Source: an uncultured Actinomycetes bacterium
Lineage (GTDB): Bacteria > Actinomycetota > Actinomycetes > Mycobacteriales > Mycobacteriaceae
DNA: 34,539 bases
Direction of reading: 5' to 3'
Assembly (NCBI GenBank): GCA_903884065.1
Contig: CAISDL010000074.1
Span: 1-34,539, forward strand
Positions 8,112 to 15,731 of this stretch are shown in pieces (positions within the stretch are counted from its first letter, which is position 1; each line of letters begins with the position of its first letter). The notes under the pieces are model-generated. The model searched no databases. It was given only the letters and a program-made list of their open reading frames with translations, and was not told the DNA's origin. Made by a program: the position numbers and the translations under genes.

Positions 8112-9263
8112 TCAGCAGGCGGGCGAGTTCAGCGCCCCGGTGCGCAGAACACCGACCTCGTAATCCGCTTGCTTGGGTCCGCGGGGGGCTCCCGCCCAGA
8201 GCGCCAGCGCGAGGGTGCCGCCCATTGCGGCCATGGGCCGGTCGTACTGCCCGGGGTTTCGCGGCGTCAACCTGGCGACTGCTCCCGATCGGGTGTCGAC
8301 GACGGTCGCGGAGGAGCCGAGAAAGGTCGTCGACCCCCCGGCGTCGAGGATGACGAGCGAGTCGAAGACCAGCACAGGTTTACTGAACGTGGCCTCGTCC
8401 ACATCGACTCCACCGACCTTCACCACGCCCGTCTGCGGTGACCAGTAGCTGATCTCCGCGTTCCCGTCCGCGACGGTGCTGACCCAACCGAAGGCGGTGC
8501 CGTCGGTGCCGAGCGATCCCAAGGCGGCAGCAGGAAGGCCGGCGACCTCGGGCGGCACCGTGGCGGGCGTACCGGACCACTCCGGGCCGGTTTGGAGGTC
8601 GCGGATCGGGCCGGATGCGATGTCGGTCCGGTGACCCGTCTGCGGATCGAACGAGTGCGCGACACCGTTCTCACCGTTGTACTCGTCGCGGGTGATCCAG
8701 TAGACCTTGCCGTCGAACAGAGTGAACGGGTCGAGAACGTTTCGCTCGGGGGAGAGCGCGGCATCCGCATCGGACTGCCCCGCTACCGTGCTACGCGCTC
8801 CGGTCTTCCGGTCGATGAGCTCGATCCGCTTCACCTGCGGGAGAACACCATTGGCGTTGCGCGGGTGACGGACGACCGCGAACACGACCCATCGGTCGTC
8901 GATCTCGACATCGCCGATGACGAACACGTCGGGCTCGCGCACGGCGTACAACTCGCGCACCGATTTGTCCGTCCCGATCAGCAGCAGGTCGTGCGCGTCT
9001 CCGCTGTCACGAACCGCGACGACCTCCCCGGCCGGACTGACCGCGCGCGCGGTTGTCGTCAGTCCACCGGTGTCGACGGCACTGCCGGCGATCGCGTCCC
9101 GCCACTGTGCGGGCACATCGACCGCACACGCCCGGCGTTCGATCGGGGCGCTCTGCGCCACCCGGCCGTCACCGTCGGTTTCGTGCGTGCACGCGGTCGC
9201 GGATATCGCCAGCAGGGCGACCAGAGCAAGCGCGCCTCGCCGACGCCGGACCGTGCCCGACAC
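8112..9263 (-). CDS. Predicted lipoprotein with beta-propeller-like repeats
   Basis: 383 aa with a classic export signal: arginine-rich n-region (RRRR, 6-9), hydrophobic core (about 11-22) and a lipobox-like ATAC ending at C25. The mature part repeats strand-turn-strand units ending in D/G-rich turns (for example SFDPQTGHRTDI and SYWSPQTGVVKV), suggesting a beta-propeller. C46 and the terminal C383 could form a disulfide that closes the fold. I do not recognise a specific family and have no function for it. GTG 9263 lacks a clear ribosome site, but it lies 8 nt after the stop of the PPOX-like gene, so it is probably translated by coupling as the last gene of a three-gene minus-strand operon. 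Confidence 0.72.
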   Translation of the reverse strand: MSGTVRRRRGALALVALLAISATACTHETDGDGRVAQSAPIERRACAVDVPAQWRDAIAGSAVDTGGLTTTARAVSPAGEVVAVRDSGDAHDLLLIGTDKSVRELYAVREPDVFVIGDVEIDDRWVVFAVVRHPRNANGVLPQVKRIELIDRKTGARSTVAGQSDADAALSPERNVLDPFTLFDGKVYWITRDEYNGENGVAHSFDPQTGHRTDIASGPIRDLQTGPEWSGTPATVPPEVAGLPAAALGSLGTDGTAFGWVSTVADGNAEISYWSPQTGVVKVGGVDVDEATFSKPVLVFDSLVILDAGGSTTFLGSSATVVDTRSGAVARLTPRNPGQYDRPMAAMGGTLALALWAGAPRGPKQADYEVGVLRTGALNSPAC

Positions 9264-9271
9264 GGGACGAA

Positions 9272-9715
9272 TCAGCCTGCGACGCTGCCGGACTGCGGCT
9301 CAGGGCCGAACCGGAAGTGCCGTGCGCTGATCTCCGTCGGCGTGACCCGCACGAACCGGAGCTTCTCGGTGGGGACCCAGGGCATGAGCCCGGCCCCCTC
9401 GGCCTGGTGGATCTCCTCCGCGCTGGTCAGCATCCGCGCGGTGCCGCGCAGGATCACGCTCCAGCCCTCGTCGGCGGTGTGGTCGTCGGCCTCGAAGAGG
9501 ACCTTCTCGTTCATCACCGTGGTGAAGAGCTTGGTGCCCTCGGCGGTGCGGAACAGCACGGTGCCCTCGTGCGTGACGAAGTTGACCGGGAAGATCTCCA
9601 ACTGCCCGCCGAAGGAGGTCACCAGCCGGCCCAGTGGGACGCTGGACAGCCGGGTCCACGCTTCCTTCTCATCGAGAACCGATATCGGACCCTGTTCGAT
9701 CGCCATGGGCCACAT
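9272..9715 (-). CDS. Pyridoxamine 5'-phosphate oxidase-like flavoprotein
   Basis: 147-aa single-domain protein with the split beta-barrel pattern of the PNPOx-like flavin-binding family: SVPLGRLVTSFGGQLEIFPVNFVTHEGTVLF around 28-58, the RTAEGTKL flavin-phosphate segment after it, then a GWSVILRGTARML strand. The family includes FMN-, heme- and F420-binding members; cofactor and substrate cannot be assigned here. Start ATG 9715 is preferred because AGGGGATGG lies about 5-7 nt upstream; ATG 9706 is possible. The open frame continues to 10024, but that part overlaps the HD-domain gene. It lies 49 nt after that gene and 8 nt before the lipoprotein gene, all minus strand. Confidence 0.78.
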   Translation of the reverse strand: MWPMAIEQGPISVLDEKEAWTRLSSVPLGRLVTSFGGQLEIFPVNFVTHEGTVLFRTAEGTKLFTTVMNEKVLFEADDHTADEGWSVILRGTARMLTSAEEIHQAEGAGLMPWVPTEKLRFVRVTPTEISARHFRFGPEPQSGSVAG

Positions 9716-9764
9716 CGTGCCATCCCCTGGCCTCGACGCAAGGGTCGAATGACCACTTCCCTGC

Positions 9765-10388
9765 TCAGTCGGCCAGCGCGGCCAACTCGGCGCGCAGATT
9801 CCGCTGAGCCGCGTCCTCCCAACGCTGCCTGCCTGATGGCGTGCGGAATACACCCGGGCCTTCGAGGAGTCCGACGAGCACCTGGGTCCGGCCTTTGCGG
9901 AACACCTCGTCGGGAATGTGGGTGTACTCGGCGCGAATGGCCTCGGTGTTGCGCCGGTAGCTCTCGCAGGGCAGGGCCAGCGCCGCGAGATCGGCGTCGG
10001 AGAGCACCTCGCCGTTGCGGTCACCGGGCGCCGGATCGTGGCTGACGGTCATCCGGACCAGCCTCGCCACTTCGTCGAGAAGCGGGGCGGCGACGCTCAG
10101 CCCGGACAAGTCCTGCTCGGCGCGTTGCGCGCTGCGTTCCTCGTCATCAGGCAGGCCGTCGTAGACCGCGTCGTGGTACCAGGCGGCCAGCCGGACCGCA
10201 TCGGCGTCGTCGGCGTAGTCGGCGAGTTCGTCGACGCGGGAGAGGATGTCGCGCAGGTGGGCGACCGAGTGGTAGCGGCGGTGCGGTTCGGACCACGCCG
10301 CCAGTAGCCGCCCGCCGACCGCGACCGCATCGGCATGCTCGGTGTGGCGGGTGATCAGCGCCGTCCACGCCTCCAGCAGATCCTGCAC
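9765..10388 (-). CDS. HD-domain metal-dependent phosphohydrolase-like protein
   Basis: 207 aa. It has the HD-domain metal-site pattern: YHSVAHL with H40/H44, WYHDAVYD with the adjacent H72-D73 pair, and a later DAD (131-133). This is the predicted metal-dependent phosphohydrolase group that often carries the automated name 'HD domain protein' in actinobacteria; the substrate is unknown. The start is GTG 10388 with AGGA 5 nt upstream. It is divergent from gtrA with only 29 nt between start codons, so the two promoters overlap. It is the first gene of the minus-strand trio with the PPOX-like protein and the lipoprotein. Confidence 0.78.
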   Translation of the reverse strand: MQDLLEAWTALITRHTEHADAVAVGGRLLAAWSEPHRRYHSVAHLRDILSRVDELADYADDADAVRLAAWYHDAVYDGLPDDEERSAQRAEQDLSGLSVAAPLLDEVARLVRMTVSHDPAPGDRNGEVLSDADLAALALPCESYRRNTEAIRAEYTHIPDEVFRKGRTQVLVGLLEGPGVFRTPSGRQRWEDAAQRNLRAELAALAD

Positions 10389-10404
10389 ACGTTCATCCTG
10401 CCCG

Positions 10405-10410
10405 TAAGCT
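10405..10410 (+). promoter_or_regulatory. Candidate -10 of gtrA
   Basis: TAAGCT (TANNNT) lies 7 nt upstream of the gtrA ATG at 10418, suiting a leaderless or near-leaderless transcript. It sits in the 29-nt divergent intergenic region shared with the HD-domain gene. Confidence 0.4.
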
Positions 10411-10417
10411 TCCGGCG

Positions 10418-10837
10418 ATGGCCGAAATCGCCCACCCTCCGTTGCTGAGCCTGAAAACTCAGCTGCTTCGCTTCGTGCTCACCGGCGGTTTCTCGGCCAT
10501 CGTCGACTACGGGCTGTACTGGTTTCTCCACAACGTGCTCGACGTCCAGTTGGATCTCGCCAAAGCCATGGGTTTCATCGCCGGAACCCTCACCGCCTAC
10601 CTCATCAACAGGCGCTGGACCTTCGGCGCGGCGCCGAGCCGGTCGCGGTTCGTGAAGGTGATGGTTCTCTATGCGCTGACGTTCACAGTGCAGGTGGGAA
10701 TCAACCACCTTGTGTTCGCTTCGCTCGAGGACCGACCGTGGCGCCAGCCCCTGGCGTTCGTCATCGCCCAAGGCACTGCGACGGTGATCAACTTCATCGT
10801 CCAGCGGGTGTGGATCTTCCGGCGGGCAGGAGCGTAG
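10418..10837 (+). CDS. GtrA-family membrane protein (Rv3789-like)
   Basis: 139 aa with four hydrophobic segments (about 15-35, 45-65, 82-102, 110-130) and the family pattern FVLTGGFSAIVDYGLYWFL followed by AYLINRRWTF. In M. tuberculosis the orthologue Rv3789 was proposed to help decaprenyl-phosphoryl-arabinose reach the periplasm, and was later suggested to recruit AftA rather than act as the flippase. Its position directly upstream of dprE1 fits either role. The last codons and the TAG lie inside the first copy of a 30-bp direct repeat (10819-10848), so the repeat encodes the C-terminus. Confidence 0.88.
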   Translation: MAEIAHPPLLSLKTQLLRFVLTGGFSAIVDYGLYWFLHNVLDVQLDLAKAMGFIAGTLTAYLINRRWTFGAAPSRSRFVKVMVLYALTFTVQVGINHLVFASLEDRPWRQPLAFVIAQGTATVINFIVQRVWIFRRAGA

Positions 10838-10884
10838 CGACCCGGGGACCAATCCCGGCGGGCAGGAGCGTAGCGACCCGGGGA
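10819..10884. repeat. 30-bp direct repeat, two copies, between gtrA and dprE1
   Basis: Two identical 30-bp copies at 10819-10848 and 10855-10884, 36 nt apart. The core GGAGCGTAGCGACCCG is at 10829-10844 and 10865-10880. The first copy overlaps the gtrA stop codon. The second lies 40 nt before the dprE1 start. A closely related 16-mer with two differences is at 13109-13124. Confidence 0.9.
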
Positions 10885-10911
10885 TGGATCCGGCGGGAGA
10901 AAGGCTGACGG

Positions 10912-10917
10912 TACCCT
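10912..10917 (+). promoter_or_regulatory. Candidate -10 of dprE1 (leaderless)
   Basis: TACCCT (TANNNT) ends 7 nt before the dprE1 ATG at 10925. The nearest purine-rich stretch (GGGAGAAAGG) is too far upstream to act as a ribosome site, which favours leaderless translation. Confidence 0.4.
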
Positions 10918-10924
10918 CGTCACG

Positions 10925-12322
10925 ATGCCCGCAACCAAGTCTTTCAACAGGACCCACCAGCGGCTGACCGGCTGGGGACGCACCGCGCCCAGCGTCGCCG
11001 AGGTTCTGACGACCCCGGACCCCGAAGAAATCATCCGGGCCGTGACCCGCGCCGCAGACCGGGCCGCCGATGGCCGGCACCGCGGCGTGCTCGCCCGGGG
11101 GCTGGGCCGCTCCTACGGCGACAACGCCCAGAACGGCGGCGGACTGGTCATCGACATGACCGCACTGAACCGCATCCACTCCATCGACGCGGCGACCCGC
11201 ATGGTCGACGTCGACGGCGGTGTCAGCCTGGACCAGTTGATGAAGGCCGCGTTGCCGAGCGGTCTGTGGGTCCCGGTGCTGCCGGGCACCCGGCAGGTGA
11301 CCATCGGCGGCGCCATCGGTTGCGACATCCACGGCAAGAACCACCACAGCGCGGGCAGCTTCGGCAACCACGTCCGCTCCATGGATCTGCTGACCGCCGA
11401 CGGCCGGGTGCGAACGGTCACCCCGGACGGTCCCGAGGCCGACCTGTTCTGGGCCACCGTCGGCGGCAACGGGCTGACCGGAATCATCATGCGCGCGACC
11501 ATCGAGATGACGCCGACCGAGACGGCCTACTTCATCGCCGACGGCGACGTCACCCGCAGTCTGGATGAGACCGTCGCCTTCCACAGCGACGGCAGCGAAG
11601 CCGACTACACCTACTCCAGCGCGTGGTTCGACGCGATCAGCGCGCCGCCGAAACTGGGCCGCGCGGCGATCTCCCGCGGATCACTGGCCCGCCTCGATCA
11701 GCTGCCGGAGAAGCTGCAGCGGAATCCGCTGAAATTCGATGCGCCGCAACTGCTGACGTTCCCCGACATCTTCCCCAACGGGCTGGCCAACAAGTACACC
11801 TTCGGCCCCATCGGCGAGCTGTGGTACCGCAAATCGGGAACCTATCGGGGAAAGGTCCAGAACCTGACGCAGTTCTACCACCCACTCGACATGTTCGGGG
11901 AGTGGAACCGCGCCTACGGGCCGGCGGGCTTCCTGCAGTACCAGTTCGTGGTTCCCACCGAGGCGGTGGAGGAGTTCAAGGCCATCATCGTCGACATCCA
12001 GGCCTCGGGGCACTACACCTTCCTCAATGTGTTCAAGCTGTTCGGTCCCGGCAACCAGGCGCCGCTGAGCTTCCCGATCCCCGGGTGGAACGTCTGCGTG
12101 GACTTCCCGATCAAGGCGGGTCTGAACGACTTCGTCAGAGAACTCGATCGCCGGGTATTGCAGTTCGGCGGCCGGCTGTACACCGCCAAGGACTCCCGCA
12201 CCAGCGCCGAGACCTTCCACGCCATGTATCCGCGTATCGACGAGTGGATTGCCGTGCGCCGCAGGGTCGATCCCCACGCGGTGTTCGCCTCCGACATGGC
12301 CCGACGTTTGGAGTTGCTCTAG
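10925..12322 (+). CDS. dprE1: Decaprenylphosphoryl-beta-D-ribose 2'-oxidase DprE1
   Basis: 465-aa FAD-linked oxidase. It oxidises decaprenyl-phosphoryl-ribose to the 2'-keto intermediate, the first half of the epimerisation to decaprenyl-phosphoryl-arabinose. The FAD-binding domain shows [13 protein letters not shown] and the [10 protein letters not shown] segment. In the substrate domain, [10 protein letters not shown] places a cysteine at C391 (codon TGC, 12095-12097), equivalent to C387 of M. tuberculosis, the residue attacked by benzothiazinones. The active-site lysine is K422 (equivalent to K418). The enzyme should therefore be of the benzothiazinone-sensitive type. Length is 4 aa more than the M. 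tuberculosis protein. dprE2 begins on the base after the stop codon. Confidence 0.96.
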   Translation: MPATKSFNRTHQRLTGWGRTAPSVAEVLTTPDPEEIIRAVTRAADRAADGRHRGVLARGLGRSYGDNAQNGGGLVIDMTALNRIHSIDAATRMVDVDGGVSLDQLMKAALPSGLWVPVLPGTRQVTIGGAIGCDIHGKNHHSAGSFGNHVRSMDLLTADGRVRTVTPDGPEADLFWATVGGNGLTGIIMRATIEMTPTETAYFIADGDVTRSLDETVAFHSDGSEADYTYSSAWFDAISAPPKLGRAAISRGSLARLDQLPEKLQRNPLKFDAPQLLTFPDIFPNGLANKYTFGPIGELWYRKSGTYRGKVQNLTQFYHPLDMFGEWNRAYGPAGFLQYQFVVPTEAVEEFKAIIVDIQASGHYTFLNVFKLFGPGNQAPLSFPIPGWNVCVDFPIKAGLNDFVRELDRRVLQFGGRLYTAKDSRTSAETFHAMYPRIDEWIAVRRRVDPHAVFASDMARRLELL

Positions 12323-13087
12323 ATGGTGCTCGACGCAGTGGGTAACCCACAGACGATTCTGTTGCTCGGCGGAACCTCCGAGATCGGGCTGGCGATCTGC
12401 GAGCGCTATCTGCGTGACGCTCCGGCCCGGATCGTCGTGGCGGCGCTGCCCGACGATCCCGGCCGCGAGGACGCCGTCGCGCAGGTGACGCGCGCCGGCG
12501 CCAAGTCGGTGACGCTGGTGGACTTCGACGCCCTGGACACCGCAAGCCATCCGGGCGTGATCGACGAGTGTTTCCGCGACGGCGACGTCGATGTGGCGAT
12601 TGTTGCGTTCGGACTCCTCGGTGACGCCGAGGAGCTCTGGCAGGACCAGCGCAAGGCGGTCCAGATCGCCGAAATCAACTACACCGCAGCGGTTTCGGTC
12701 GGCGTTCTGGTGGGTGAGAAGATGCGCCAACAAGGCTACGGACGGATCATCGCGATGAGTTCGGCAGCCGGTGAGCGGGTGCGTCGCTCCAACTTCGTCT
12801 ACGGCTCGACCAAGGCCGGACTCGACGGCTTCTACCTCGGCCTCGGCGAGGCGTTGCGGGAGTACGGGGTCAACGTGCTGGTCATCCGCCCCGGCCAGGT
12901 GCGGACCCGGATGAGCGCCCACGTCAAGGAGGCGCCGCTGACCGTCGACAAGGAGTACGTCGCCGAACTCGCCGTCACCGCGTCCGCCAAGGGCAAGCAA
13001 TTGGTCTGGGCGCCAGGCGCTTTCCGCTACGTGATGATGGTGTTGCGGCACATTCCGCGGCCTATCTTCCGCAAGCTGCCGATCTAG
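12323..13087 (+). CDS. dprE2: Decaprenylphosphoryl-2-keto-ribose reductase DprE2
   Basis: 254-aa short-chain dehydrogenase that reduces the DprE1 keto product to decaprenyl-phosphoryl-arabinose using NAD(P)H. The cofactor loop GGTSEIG is at 16-22, the catalytic serine is in SSAAG (S146/S147), and the Y-x3-K pair is Y160/K164. The length equals the M. tuberculosis Rv3791 protein. The ATG follows the dprE1 TAG with no gap, giving strict coupling of the two halves of the epimerase. aftA starts 14 nt after the stop. Confidence 0.95.
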   Translation: MVLDAVGNPQTILLLGGTSEIGLAICERYLRDAPARIVVAALPDDPGREDAVAQVTRAGAKSVTLVDFDALDTASHPGVIDECFRDGDVDVAIVAFGLLGDAEELWQDQRKAVQIAEINYTAAVSVGVLVGEKMRQQGYGRIIAMSSAAGERVRRSNFVYGSTKAGLDGFYLGLGEALREYGVNVLVIRPGQVRTRMSAHVKEAPLTVDKEYVAELAVTASAKGKQLVWAPGAFRYVMMVLRHIPRPIFRKLPI

Positions 13088-13101
13088 GGGACGAGCGTCC
13101 G

Positions 13102-15018
13102 GTGGGCTGGAGCGAAGCGACGCGAGCTGATGGTCAAGCGCGTACCGCCGTGGCCACCGCCGGCCAGATGGTCGCCGCCGCACTGATCGCCGTCGCCGTC
13201 GCCGTGGTGGGGCTCACAGCGATCTCGAAGGTGGAGTGGCCGGCCTTCCCGTCGTCGAATCAGTTGCACGCCTTGACCACTGTCGGCCAGGTCGGCTGCC
13301 TGCTCGGTCTGGTGGCCGTCGGCTTGCTGTGGCGGCGCGGCCGCCGGCATCCCGGTGGCGGCGCCCAGTGGATCGCCCGCCTCGGCGCGGCGGCGTTCCT
13401 CAGTGTCTTCGCGGTGGTGACCATCGGGATGCCCTTGGGCGCGACCAAGCTCTACCTGTTCGGCATCTCGGTGGATCAGCAGTTCCGCACGGAGTATCTG
13501 ACCCGGCTCACCGACAGCACCGCCCTGCGCGACATGACGTATGCGGGTATGCCGCCGTTCTATCCGCCGGGCTGGTTCTGGCTGGGCGGCCGGGCGGCCG
13601 CGCTGACCGGCACGCCCGCCTGGGAGATGTTCAAGCCGTGGGCCATCACGTCGATGGCTGTCGCGATCGCGGTGGCCTTCGTGCTGTGGTCCCAACTCAT
13701 CCGGTTCGAGTACGCCCTGGCCGTCACCGCGGCGACCGCCGCCGTCACGCTCGCCTACAGTTCCCCGGAGCCCTACAGCGCCATCATCACCGTGCTGATC
13801 CCGCCGGTGCTGGTGCTGGCCTGGTCCGGACTACGGGGTGCTGACCGGAACGCCGGCTGGGCCGCGATCCTCGGCGTCGGGGTGTTCCTCGGCTTCACCG
13901 CCACCTTCTACACGCTGCTGTTCGGCTACACCGCGTTCACGGTGGCGATCATGGCGGTGGCGGCCGCGGTGCTGCGTCGCAGCCTCAGTCCCCTGCTGCG
14001 CGTCGGGGTGATCGCCGTCGTCGCGGCCGCGCTGGCAGCCCTCACCTGGCTGCCGTTCCTGCTGCGCGCCGCCCGCGGACCGCTGTCCGACACCGGCGCC
14101 GCCCAGCACTACCTGCCCGGCGACGGAGCCGTTCTGACCTTCCCGATGCTGCAGTTCTCGCTGCTGGGTGCGCTGTGCATGCTCGGCACCGGGTGGCTGG
14201 TATGGCGGGGCACAAGCTCGATCCGGGCCGGCGCGCTGGGCGTCGGCGTGCTGGCGCTGTACGCGTGGTCGCTGCTGTCGATGGTGACCACCCTCGGCGG
14301 CACCACGCTGCTGTCATTTCGGCTACAGCCCACACTGACGGTATTACTCAGCGCCGCCGGCGTTTTCGGCTTCGTCGACGTCGCCCGGGCCGCCGCCGAC
14401 CGGTGGAACTCCCGCATCATTCCCGTGGCCACGGCCGTCGGCCTCATCGGTGCGATCGGGTTCAGCCAGGACATTCCGCATGTGCTGCGTCCCGACATCG
14501 CGGTGGCCTACACCGACACCGACGGCGACGGCCAGCGCGGCGATCGTCGGCCCCCCGGGTCGGAGAAGTACTACCCACAGGTCGACGAGGCCATTCGGGA
14601 GGCCACCGGCAAACCTCGCGACGAGACCGTCGTGATGACCGCCGACTACAGCTTCCTGTCCTTCTACCCCTACTTCGGATTCCAGGGCCTGACGTCGCAC
14701 TACGCCAATCCGCTGGCCCAATTCGACAGACGCGCCGCGGCCATCGAATCCTGGGGCGCGATCAAGAAGCCCGACGAGTTCGCGCGCGCCCTGGACGCTC
14801 TGCCGTGGCCGGCGCCCACGGTGTTCCTGATGCGCCGGGGCGGGGCGGCGGGGTCGACGAACACCGTCACCCTGCGCCTCGCCGAGGACGTCTACCCGAA
14901 CCAGCCCAACGTGCGGCGCTACACCGTCGACCTGGACGCCGGATTGTTCGCCGAACCGCACTTCAGCGTCAAGAACATCGGGCCTTTCGTGCTGGCGGTG
15001 CGGACACCGTCGGAGTAG
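13102..15018 (+). CDS. aftA: Arabinofuranosyltransferase AftA
   Basis: 638-aa GT-C enzyme that adds the first arabinofuranose residues to galactan from decaprenyl-phosphoryl-arabinose. About 11-13 membrane segments span roughly residues 18-465, and a periplasmic C-terminal domain follows (about 466-638, beginning near [20 protein letters not shown]). The first large loop holds [20 protein letters not shown], conserved with Rv3792 and carrying the acidic residues expected for catalysis. GTG 13102 is preferred, with AGGGGA about 10 nt upstream; GTG 13150 or ATG 13168 would cut the N-terminal helix. The first residues (WSEATRA) are encoded by a copy of the AGCGAAGCG repeat family. The stop lies 4 nt from the stop of the convergent vapC. 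Confidence 0.94.
   Translation: MGWSEATRADGQARTAVATAGQMVAAALIAVAVAVVGLTAISKVEWPAFPSSNQLHALTTVGQVGCLLGLVAVGLLWRRGRRHPGGGAQWIARLGAAAFLSVFAVVTIGMPLGATKLYLFGISVDQQFRTEYLTRLTDSTALRDMTYAGMPPFYPPGWFWLGGRAAALTGTPAWEMFKPWAITSMAVAIAVAFVLWSQLIRFEYALAVTAATAAVTLAYSSPEPYSAIITVLIPPVLVLAWSGLRGADRNAGWAAILGVGVFLGFTATFYTLLFGYTAFTVAIMAVAAAVLRRSLSPLLRVGVIAVVAAALAALTWLPFLLRAARGPLSDTGAAQHYLPGDGAVLTFPMLQFSLLGALCMLGTGWLVWRGTSSIRAGALGVGVLALYAWSLLSMVTTLGGTTLLSFRLQPTLTVLLSAAGVFGFVDVARAAADRWNSRIIPVATAVGLIGAIGFSQDIPHVLRPDIAVAYTDTDGDGQRGDRRPPGSEKYYPQVDEAIREATGKPRDETVVMTADYSFLSFYPYFGFQGLTSHYANPLAQFDRRAAAIESWGAIKKPDEFARALDALPWPAPTVFLMRRGGAAGSTNTVTLRLAEDVYPNQPNVRRYTVDLDAGLFAEPHFSVKNIGPFVLAVRTPSE
13109..13124. repeat. Single copy of the GGAGCG(T/A)AGCGAC repeat family inside the aftA start
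   Basis: GGAGCGAAGCGACGCG matches the core of the 10819-10884 direct repeats at 14 of 16 positions. It lies in codons 3-8 of aftA as annotated, so it contributes protein sequence. Confidence 0.55.
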
Positions 15019-15022
15019 CGGC

Positions 15023-15421
15023 TCAACCGGCGGTGATGACCTCTACCTGACACCGCACACCGTGCGCACGGGCGAGTCGCGCGTCCAACGTCACCAGCGG
15101 GGCGTCGAAGGCTTCGGCCAACGCGACGTAGAACGCGTCCCATCCACGGACCGAGTCGCGCAGTTCCCACGCCCGGCCGACGAACTGGCGGTGGCTGAAT
15201 CTCTGGCCCGGCCAATCAGCGAGGTCGGTAACCGCCTGACTCGCGGCGGTGCCGTCGAGCAGCCCCCGCAGGTGGTGCGCCCTGATCACTCCGAGCACCT
15301 CGACGTCAATGACATGGGGCGCGACGTGATCGGTGTCCGCCGCCAACCGCTCAGCGATAGCCGCGGCTCGCCGGGTATCGGCGACCACCTCGAACATGCA
15401 CGACGCGTCAACGACGAGCAT
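15023..15421 (-). CDS. vapC: VapC-family PIN-domain ribonuclease toxin
   Basis: 132-aa PIN domain with the four acidic residues of the active site in order: D5 (LVVDAS), E41 (IDVEVLG), D95 (WDAFYVALAE) and D113 (VTLDARLA). Such toxins cleave specific tRNA or rRNA sites using Mg2+ and are neutralised by the cognate VapB. The ATG at 15421 overlaps the end of the antitoxin gene by 14 nt, the normal arrangement. Length is typical. The gene lies antisense in the space between aftA and embC. I know of no such insertion in M. tuberculosis, where those two genes are close neighbours. All catalytic residues are intact, so it is probably active; its RNA target is unknown. Confidence 0.9.
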   Translation of the reverse strand: MLVVDASCMFEVVADTRRAAAIAERLAADTDHVAPHVIDVEVLGVIRAHHLRGLLDGTAASQAVTDLADWPGQRFSHRQFVGRAWELRDSVRGWDAFYVALAEAFDAPLVTLDARLARAHGVRCQVEVITAG

Positions 15422-15653
15422 CGGGCCACTCGCCGCGCCACTCGTCCAACGTCGCAAGGACCTCAGCTGTCGAGATGGACGAGGGCCGGCGGCCGATCCG
15501 GGACAACCACTCCGTCATGGACGGCCGCGACGCGAGCCGGGTAGCTTCCCGGCGCAGAAGTTCCGGCACCGTGATGCCACCTTCCGCCGCGCGCCGGACC
15601 AATTCCGCATACACGTCGTCGTCGATGTCTCGAATCTGCACGGTCTTCGGCAT
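15408..15653 (-). CDS. vapB: VapB-family ribbon-helix-helix antitoxin
   Basis: 81 aa. The N-terminus (KTVQIRDIDDDVYAELVRRAAEGGITVPELLRRE) is the FitA/VapB ribbon-helix-helix DNA-binding fold: a beta strand followed by two helices. The C-terminal part (about 50-81) would wrap the toxin groove. Start ATG 15653 is chosen because a GATAAT hexamer ends exactly 6 nt upstream (leaderless) and the protein then begins at the conserved strand; an upstream frame extension to 15716 is unlikely. An inverted repeat overlaps the promoter, so autorepression by the VapBC complex is expected. It overlaps vapC by 14 nt. Confidence 0.88.
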   Translation of the reverse strand: MPKTVQIRDIDDDVYAELVRRAAEGGITVPELLRREATRLASRPSMTEWLSRIGRRPSSISTAEVLATLDEWRGEWPDARR

Positions 15654-15657
15654 GTAC

Positions 15658-15679
15658 GCATTATCCCATGCGGATATGC
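15658..15679 (-). promoter_or_regulatory. vapBC promoter with overlapping inverted repeat
   Basis: GCATTATCC (15658-15666) and GGATATGC (15672-15679) form an inverted repeat with one extra base in the first arm and a 5-nt centre. The first arm contains the minus-strand -10 GATAAT (15660-15665), 6 nt from the vapB ATG. This layout suits an autoregulatory VapBC operator. Binding is inferred. Confidence 0.55.
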
Positions 15680-15717
15680 ATGCCGCGATCGGCAGCGAAG
15701 CTACGCGCCGGGCCAAT

Positions 15718-15723
15718 TACGAT
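15718..15723 (+). promoter_or_regulatory. Candidate -10 of embC
   Basis: TACGAT (TANNNT) lies 8 nt upstream of the embC GTG at 15732, giving a start at or very near the codon. It falls in the 78-nt gap between vapB and embC, the only place where a non-intragenic embC promoter could be. Confidence 0.45.
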
Positions 15724-15731
15724 CTACCCCC

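Noticed and set aside
11681..13183. 500-aa minus-strand frame opposite dprE1/dprE2
   Set aside because: It is a shadow of two certain genes and has no recognisable motif.
15333..15731. N-terminal extension of embC to 1211 aa
   Set aside because: The extra 133 codons are antisense to vapBC and have no Emb similarity; a promoter and GTG at 15732 fit the family start.
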